NCBI GenBank assembly: GCA_000149265.1
Contig: CH003205.1
Coordinates: forward strand, 366,973 to 430,972
DNA length: 64,000 nt
Direction of reading: 5' to 3'
Source of the DNA: Ciona savignyi
Taxonomy: Eukaryota > Chordata > Ascidiacea > Phlebobranchia > Cionidae
Under the pieces are notes generated by a model. The model saw only the letters and a list, made by a program, of their open reading frames with translations. It was not told where the DNA came from and did not search any database. Shown one piece after another: positions 57,798 to 64,000 of this stretch. Made by a program: the position numbers and the translations under genes. Position 1 is the first letter of the stretch, and every line of letters starts with the position of its first letter.

Positions 57798-57948
57798 CTA
57801 CTCCTGGGCTTGATTTTTTTTTACTAAGCCAAGTTTTGAACCCATAATGGGCTCGTCACTAGGACCGTTTTTGGTATAAGAGTCGGTATTATATGTATCG
57901 GTCGCGTTAACCATTTGGCCACACGACCGTACTACTCCTGGGCTCGAT
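57798..57948 (-). repeat. SINE-2 unit c with 17-bp target duplication
   Basis: Minus-orientation copy at 57815-57931. Flanked by ctactcctgggcttgat (57798-57814) and ctactcctgggctcgat (57932-57948), one mismatch. Damaged B box (gttttgaaccc on the plus strand reading 'ttgaacccataatgggctcg'). Confidence 0.85.
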
Positions 57949-58058
57949 CCTCTTGTGTAGATTCACAGCTCACTGTCACCACCCCTCGACGTACATAAAT
58001 ACTTTTAATACCACTACAAGTAAGTGACCTAAAACCACGTTAAAATAACAGAAAGGAC

Positions 58059-58115
58059 AGTCGTGTGGCCGAATGGTTAAGGCAACCAATACATATACCA
58101 TTATACAAAAATGTT
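58059..58115 (+). repeat. SINE-2 5' fragment
   Basis: 'cgtgtggccgaatggttaag' then 'caaccaatacatatacc': the tRNA-like head only. Confidence 0.6.
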
Positions 58116-58189
58116 TTTTGCAGAAAAAGCCCCCGTTTGCAGACATGTCCAGACAACTTCAAGAACTGTACTTTTATCTTCACCCTAAA

Positions 58190-58620
58190 AGAAAGAAATG
58201 GTCTAGATCCCCAAAGGAAAGAAGCTATTCAATACTTAGAAAATAATGACGATTAACTATGTCTATAAAAGCTGAATTACCACGGGGTGAATGAAGAAGT
58301 GGTTTCTTTGCAAACTGGAAGTTTCAGGGCAAAAGTGGTGGAAAATAACAAAACATCTAGAAGGAGTGGCGTTCGTCAAGGTGATTTCTTGTCACCTACA
58401 ATATTATTCGTTTTGGCAATTGAAATGTGGAAATTCGCTCGGCACATATCACGGACATAATAGTCGAGGAGGAGATAAAGATTTCCATGTTGGCAGACGA
58501 TACTATCTATTATGATAACGCCGGATCGTTAAAAGCTTCAACTTAGCTTAGGGGAAAATGTTCGGCTGAGTAATAAATAAACCGTTAGCAATCTAACGCG
58601 TTTTACATGCCGAAGGATGC
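58190..58620 (+). mobile_element. L1-like LINE reverse-transcriptase fragment
   Basis: Broken frames read SGVRQGDFLSPTILFVLAIE (RT 'GVRQGDPLSP' motif) at about 58360-58430 and VEEEIKISMLADDTIYYDNA (the 'K...YADD' motif, here LADD) at 58460-58520. Frameshifts and stops throughout. Upstream pieces at 58195-58256 may be part of the same element. Confidence 0.6.
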
Positions 58621-59028
58621 CTGCTGACGAGGTAAGTTATCTTGGCAATTGCATTTCCCATTGGTAGCAATAAAAGATGATCCTTTTTATTATTAAATTG
58701 ACACAACTATTAAATATTTGGTGGGCATCTCGAACCTTGACGCTACTTGGCAAACTAATGGTGATCAAATCCTTATATGCTATGTAGAGAGACTGGTGAG
58801 GGAGGGGCAAAAATGCTTAAGAGATTTGCAAGCAAAATGTGAGAAGAAACACTTACAAGACTCAGACTAACCATGCAGCCTGGAAAGACGTTGAAAAGGT
58901 AGAAATACTTTATAAAAGTGGCATTAGCAGCAACAAATAGAAACGCTTAAATATAGGCCTACACATAGCAACCTTTAACATTAACAACCTTGTTCCAAGT
59001 AGACTATCACAGTAAGAATGGTTGCCAA
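58621..59028. other. No gene recognised
   Basis: Possibly more LINE sequence; ends at the left edge of MULE copy 2. Confidence 0.35.
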
Positions 59029-59245
59029 GGTAGAAGCTGCATGGCATCGAGGAATTCCTAAGAGAGAGTGTTTCATGCGGAACGACGAAAGAAAAAAGTT
59101 TTTTTTTTCAGTCCACCGACCACGTCGTCTGCTAAGTTGAGCAATGGCGTTGGTTTCATTTTATAACCTTTCTCACTACTTTTGTTTTACAGGAAAACAT
59201 TTAAAATATTTGATTGACCTTCGTTCAATAGATTGCGAATAAAGG

Positions 59246-62200
59246 ATGTCTGTGAGTACATTTATATACCGTAAATCATAGCATAGGCCTGTGTACGGTT
59301 ACTTTAGTTCGTAGGGAGAAATACCAAAAATGTTTACTTTAGTTACAGCTAGGCCTGTGGTATATGTTAGTAAATTTGGCTTACGCAATAGCCTACTAGC
59401 CTATTCAGTTAGCATACAGCATAGACCTAATTAAACAGAGTGTTTTGTTAACAGTGGTTTTATTTTAGTCTTCAGTTGTTGTCAAGTTGGAAGACAGTTT
59501 AAATAGTGAAGATGATTTTCAAACCGCACCTCCTTGTTCAAGATCCAGAAAATCTAGAAAAACAATATGCGGTATGATGAATATAAAGGCAGCAGTTAGT
59601 AAACTGTTATTCACAGATTAAGTACCGGTAATATATCGATACCCGGCCCGATGGTCTAGCGGTTAAGTGCGTCGCCTTTCAATCGAAAGGTTGCAGGTGC
59701 GAAACTGGTCGCTAGCTAGTCGGTTGTGTCCTTGGGCAAGGCACTTTACGGACATTGCCTGAACCCAGCGGATTAATGGGTTCTACCAAATTGAAGGAAC
59801 GTGTCTATCACATACAACACACTGCAATAGCTCCGGTAACCCGACGGTGGGCGCGAGGTGATCTGACGATTGCCCGTGTGATAACCCCTGGGGTTTTCCC
59901 ATTCACGGGGATAAACATGAATATCCTATCCTATGATACTGGTGCAATGTACAACGACCCCGTGGTTGACTAGTTGGGTTAGGATTAGTGTTCAGGTAGA
60001 GATTAGCGTTAAGGTTGGGGTTAGAGTTGAGATTAGTGTTGGGGTTGAGATTATCGTTAGAGCTTAGAGTTAGTTTTCACACAAATAGTGTATAGGATAG
60101 GATAGAAAATATATTCATGTTTATCCCTGTGAATTGGAAAACCAAGGGAATTAACACATGGGCAATCGTCAGATCATATTGTAGTAGCATTTTTCTATAT
60201 AGTACCGATAAGTTGTTTTTTTTTGTATGTCAAATGTTTAAATTTATTTTTTATTTCCTATTAAGAAAAAGGTCCTGAGGATAATATTAAAGAAATTTGA
60301 CATTTTAATAATTTGGAAGAAGCACTACATTGGGTTGCTTCTTTTGAAGCTGAAAACTGCTACAGATTTGTAACAGTTCAGACAACCAAATTTCAAAAAG
60401 AAGGTAACTTGTATAAAGGTATTGCGACCAAATCTCTATTTGGTGACATTATAATAGAATTAATTTCTTTATAATAGCTGTTCTAGTTTTATTGATGCAA
60501 CAAAATAAAGGTGAAGTAAGTACCCTACGACAAAAAGTTTATATTCATTAAGGATTTAAAGGACGACTGCCGCTTTGATGATGCTTTAACTAATCTCCCA
60601 TGTAAACTGCCACCAATTTACTACTGGTTTTAAATATTTTTAAATTTTGTGCCCCTCTGAATATGATGATGCCCATAACTGGTATATATATTTTTTTTTC
60701 GTTCTAGGCGTTAATTAGAAGTTTACACATCTTTAACATTATAGATTTCCCAAAAAAGTTTAGACGTTGGGAGTTGACAAGCCATTTTTCAAATGGAAGT
60801 TGGAAGGAATATGTTCCATACACTCCTCTTAGCGGATCAAAAGTTCTGCGTTGTCATCATGGACCAGATAGACATAAAGCTTTTAAACTGAAACAAAAAG
60901 CCGAAAGAGAGTTGGTAATATAACCTAATTAATCTTCTATATTAAATAAATCATTGCATTGTAATATGGTACTGTACTTATGTTTTAACCAACGCCAGAT
61001 CCCAGTAGTCTTTACAGGGTTCAGAACTTCCCTTTTTACAAAAAAAAATGCTCTCTGGACAAAAAGTTGTGCTTGCTTTGTTCACGAAACTTCTACTATT
61101 TTGTTCTAGATCCGCCAGAGGTTTCAACTATGCTAGACTAATATTAAATTTTTACACTAGAAAGAAAAGGATGATCATACAGAAGCTATTTCTGTCATGC
61201 GTGCCATGTATCAACCTACTAAAAAGTTGGACTGTCACGCCCGAATAACAATGCATCAAAGGATGTACTATCCTAATTTCAAGGTGAGATTAAAGAATAT
61301 GTTCAACAGACTCTAACCGTTTACTTGTGAATCCTTAGCAAGGCATCCCCACTCAAATCAGTAATCAGGCAGATAACTCATGAACACGAAGGAAAATTTA
61401 TTTTGATTTGATTTTTAGCTTGCAGCTGATTCGACTAAAAACAGCAGGACCAAAGCAATTTTGGATTTAAAACTTGCAGCTGATACCGGGAATAAAGTAA
61501 TTGATGCAAAGGTGCTTATATTTCTCAACTATTCCAATGCGAAAAACCACACTAATCACGTATTGGGAGGGCAAGATGGTATATCTCAGACCATGGATAA
61601 ACGAATTGCACAACTGATTAACAATTATGTTATGGAAGGAATTAAAAACGTCGACGAAATGCGACGTATATTAAAATTAAAAGTACAAACTGATAGCACA
61701 CTGTTCCCAGAAGGAAAATCTGTAAATATTGAAAACCGGCGATATTTTCCGGAACGAAAAAAAATTTATACCAAAATGAATCACCAAAACATAAAAAATC
61801 GCTTTAGTAAATTGGACCAAGTTAATGTGGAACATATGGTAGAAGAGTACCAAGCGAAGCATGCTGATAATAGCGTTTATTTCAGGCCACATATAAAAAA
61901 TACCCTGTACAATATAGATGTTATCAACAGCAATATCCCCAAAAAAAAGAATCCATGCATTTGAGGAGGTGTTTACTAGTGAGTGGTAAATTAGAAAGAT
62001 ATTTATTTACTTTGCACAATTCTACAATATAAAGCGACCGATGATATTACACTAGTAACTCCGGTTTATAGTAATTTTACAGCTAAACAGTAAAACTTTA
62101 ATGCCATGGTTTGGATTTTTACGGAAACAAATTTCATAATAATGTAACAATTTTGTGTTATCGTATAAAAGTACTAATATAATATGTCTATCATTTAGAT

Positions 62201-63460
62201 TGTTCGGTACTCTTGTGCGATTTTCATCGTAAACAAGCATGGAAACGGTGGATTGCTAAGGGAGAAAACTGCATGTCCGAACACAGCGCTGAATGTATGG
62301 AAGCTCTTAACATGGTTGCTGATGCAAGAGACACCAAGGAATTTGAATCTGCGCTGGAGTCATTAAAATTGTCAGAGCTGTGGCAAAACCAGAAATTTAA
62401 AAACTATATTTCAAAAATATGGTTGCCGGTGAAAGAGGTATAAAAACCTATTTATTATAGCCATTAAAATAAAATATAAATACATATATTAGTAATTATT
62501 TTTTAACCATTTCAAGTTTTAACTAACATTTGTTTGTTTTATAATGTATACAAACTAAACTAATTTGATGTGAGCTCTCGTAACGTAACTATTTTTTTTA
62601 GCGTTGGATTTGGGGGTTTAAAAAGTACCACTTTAAATATACCGTGTCCACGACAACCAACGCTGTTGAAAGGTACCCTAATCCTGTTTTTCTTCTGCAA
62701 ACTTTGAGTAAATAATGTTTTGCTGCTGCATCTGCTAGAGCTAAGTGCATTGCCCAAGTACAACACCTTACTGTAAACTTATACCAATTTGACAGTACTT
62801 GTGTTTTTATTACATACAATATTTTAGTATCAATTTTAATCAAATTGCAAAAAAATCAAGTTTGAATGATGGTTTTAATAGCAAATTACCTAGTTTTGTT
62901 TCAGGCAAAACCGAGATCTTAAAGAACGTTTTTTGTCAAAAAACAAAAAATCATTCTCTGGGCTCTTATCTTCGTTAATGGAGGATTATATTCCTGCTCG
63001 CCAATCTCGGTAATATTAAATAATTGTTTGTTCTTTCTTTTGTAAAATTCCAGTCTTGTAATATTTTGTACTAAGATGTTCTAATTAAGATGTTTTTTTA
63101 GGTATATTAAAGAAAATAGAGGAATGTCCTCATTAGTGAAGAAATTTTCTGACACTATCCCATCGTATCTTAAAGAAAGACCAAATTGGTTTATTACTCA
63201 TATGATGTCAACTCTCGAGTCTTGTAAACACATTCCCACACGACATGCATCAATGTTATCTAAAGATGGAATGTTCACATTTTTCAGTGAATCGAAAATG
63301 TACTTCTGGAGGAAATATATACTGTCAATGCCGCAGTTGGGAAAGATCGCTTTTACCATGCAAGCATATGTGCTCCATTTTAAACAATGAAATGTGGTCA
63401 TGGGAAAAAATGCCACAGCTCTATTGTAATTCCGCTTTTAATTGCAAATGCTGTTTCTTT
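59246..63460 (+). pseudogene. MULE transposase (copy 2), catalytic core deleted
   Basis: Exons by comparison with copy 1: 59246-59251, 59469-59571, 60266 onward, 61419-61978, 62199-62437, 62602-62672, 62905-63009, 63102 onward. A net 308-bp deletion near 61943 removes the block with both catalytic aspartates (LDATYKT and LTDFDNEE) and shifts the frame. The 60266 exon also has a nonsense change (KEI-stop where copy 1 has KEFLHF). In contrast the 3' exons are intact: NCSVLLCDFHRKQAWKRW, NQKFKNYISKIWLPVKE, QNRDLKERFLSKNKKSFSGL, YIKENRGMSSLVKKFSDTIP. The SWIM finger is CQCRSWERSLLPCKHMC (C-x-C-x9-C-x-H) at about 63326-63376. The finger lies one frame off the preceding exon in both copies, so an intron or an older frameshift precedes it. 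Confidence 0.75.
59638..59939 (+). repeat. SINE-1, best-preserved copy, with empty site in MULE copy 1
   Basis: Element 59643-59934. The head starts ccggcccgatggtctagcgg (A-box-like), then 'gtcgcctttcaatcgaaagg' and 'ttgcaggtgcgaaactggtc' (B-box-like), a body containing 'cattgcctgaacccagcgga', and a tail of (atcct)n. Flanked by gatac at 59638-59642 and 59935-59939. MULE copy 1 has 'tatcgatactgg' uninterrupted at 36290-36300. Confidence 0.9.
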
Positions 63461-64000
63461 GCTTAATAATATTAATCCTGAAAATGTTGTATATGACATT
63501 AAGCTTATGAGGAATCACCTCTTGGTAAGTTTAACTGAGCAAAATGTTTTGGATGTATTTCCATTCTCTTATATTAATGTGTAAGTTCATTTTGCATGTA
63601 CACATTTACAAAAGGCAAATTACTTGATACTTTGGTTTGGCCATTTATTTATTAATACAATACTTCTGCTCAAAATCACATCATGTCACCAATACATGGT
63701 GACGGGCGCATTATTTGTGCCAGGGTAACATGCACACTCTTCATAAGTGTTAGCACTTCAAAAGTCCAAAAGTGATGTGTTTGTCATGCTATCCTTGTGG
63801 TAGCGGCGCGACTTGTATTGTGCCAGAGACAAAGATTGCACCTAAAGCAACCACTATGTGGTAGCACCTGGCAGACTGGGCTTAAGTAGAATTTAGTAAC
63901 AAACAGTTATGAATATGGCTACAGGCGAAGAGTTCTGTAATAAAAACTCTTAACGACATATTGAGAGAGCCTCCTGGGCATGTTGGAATCTCTTTAACAC

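Larger units (their letters stand above)
59029..64000 (+). mobile_element. Mutator-like DNA transposon (MULE), copy 2, cut by window end
   Basis: Begins with the same terminal repeat (ggtagaagctgcatggcatc) as copy 1, in the same orientation, 23,335 bp further on. It follows copy 1 closely up to the window end at 64000, which corresponds to about 41160 in copy 1. Its right end lies outside. It carries one SINE-1 (59643-59934) absent from copy 1, lacks the hAT-type MITE of copy 1, and lacks about 70 bp near 63668. Left flank 'ggttgccaa' differs from copy 1's duplication, so it is a separate insertion and not simply a larger duplication, as far as the left flank shows. Confidence 0.85.

Noticed and set aside
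35694..64000. One large segmental duplication instead of two MULE insertions
   Set aside because: Homology starts exactly at the terminal repeat and the left flanks differ (taaccaaag versus ggttgccaa), which fits separate transposition; the right end of copy 2 is not visible, so this stays provisional.

Overview
This is a stretch of an AT-rich animal nuclear genome (split genes with GT/AG introns, metazoan trafficking genes, dense transposon debris). It is probably an invertebrate. The tRNA-derived SINEs, short introns and vertebrate-like PGK and TRAPPC6 proteins would suit a tunicate, but that is an inference and I cannot name a species. A 100-base assembly gap lies at 12358-12457.

Host genes: three clear genes lie on the minus strand between 46.7 and 55.2 kb. 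They are phosphoglycerate kinase (53905-55152, coding region in one uninterrupted exon), a four-exon TRAPPC6-type TRAPP subunit (51702-53366), and a p24/TMED-type cargo-receptor gene with a signal peptide (five exons resolved, 46774-50148). All exon joins given keep the reading frame. Weaker gene fragments are a helix-turn-helix exon at 222-381 (-), a C2H2 finger plus DUF4806-like exons at 6.8-8.5 kb (+), and unidentified exon-like pieces at 19.4-20.3 kb (+).

Transposons fill the rest. The best find is a 7,015-bp Mutator-like (MULE) DNA transposon at 35694-42708. It has 71-bp terminal inverted repeats (one mismatch) and a perfect 9-bp target duplication, and it carries an intron-split transposase with a CaRF-like N-terminal part, a MULE catalytic core and a SWIM zinc finger. 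A second copy in the same orientation starts at 59029 and runs off the window end. The two copies are broken at different places and act as empty-site controls for each other: a SINE is present only in copy 2 and a hAT-type MITE only in copy 1.

Other DNA transposon remains: two PIF/Harbinger, piggyBac, pogo/Tigger, possible P/THAP9-like, and four hAT-type MITEs (three of them defined by new TIR and 8-bp target duplication evidence in intergenic or intronic DNA, one in the MULE). Retroelement remains: an RTE-type LINE on the minus strand (22.7-25.5 kb), seven fragments of L1/Tx1-like LINEs, Ty3/gypsy fragments at four loci, BEL/Pao fragments at two loci, and two tRNA-derived SINE families. Tandem repeats include a 23-bp minisatellite at 43.08-43.79 kb that is open in several frames. 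Nearly everything outside the three host genes is decayed mobile DNA.
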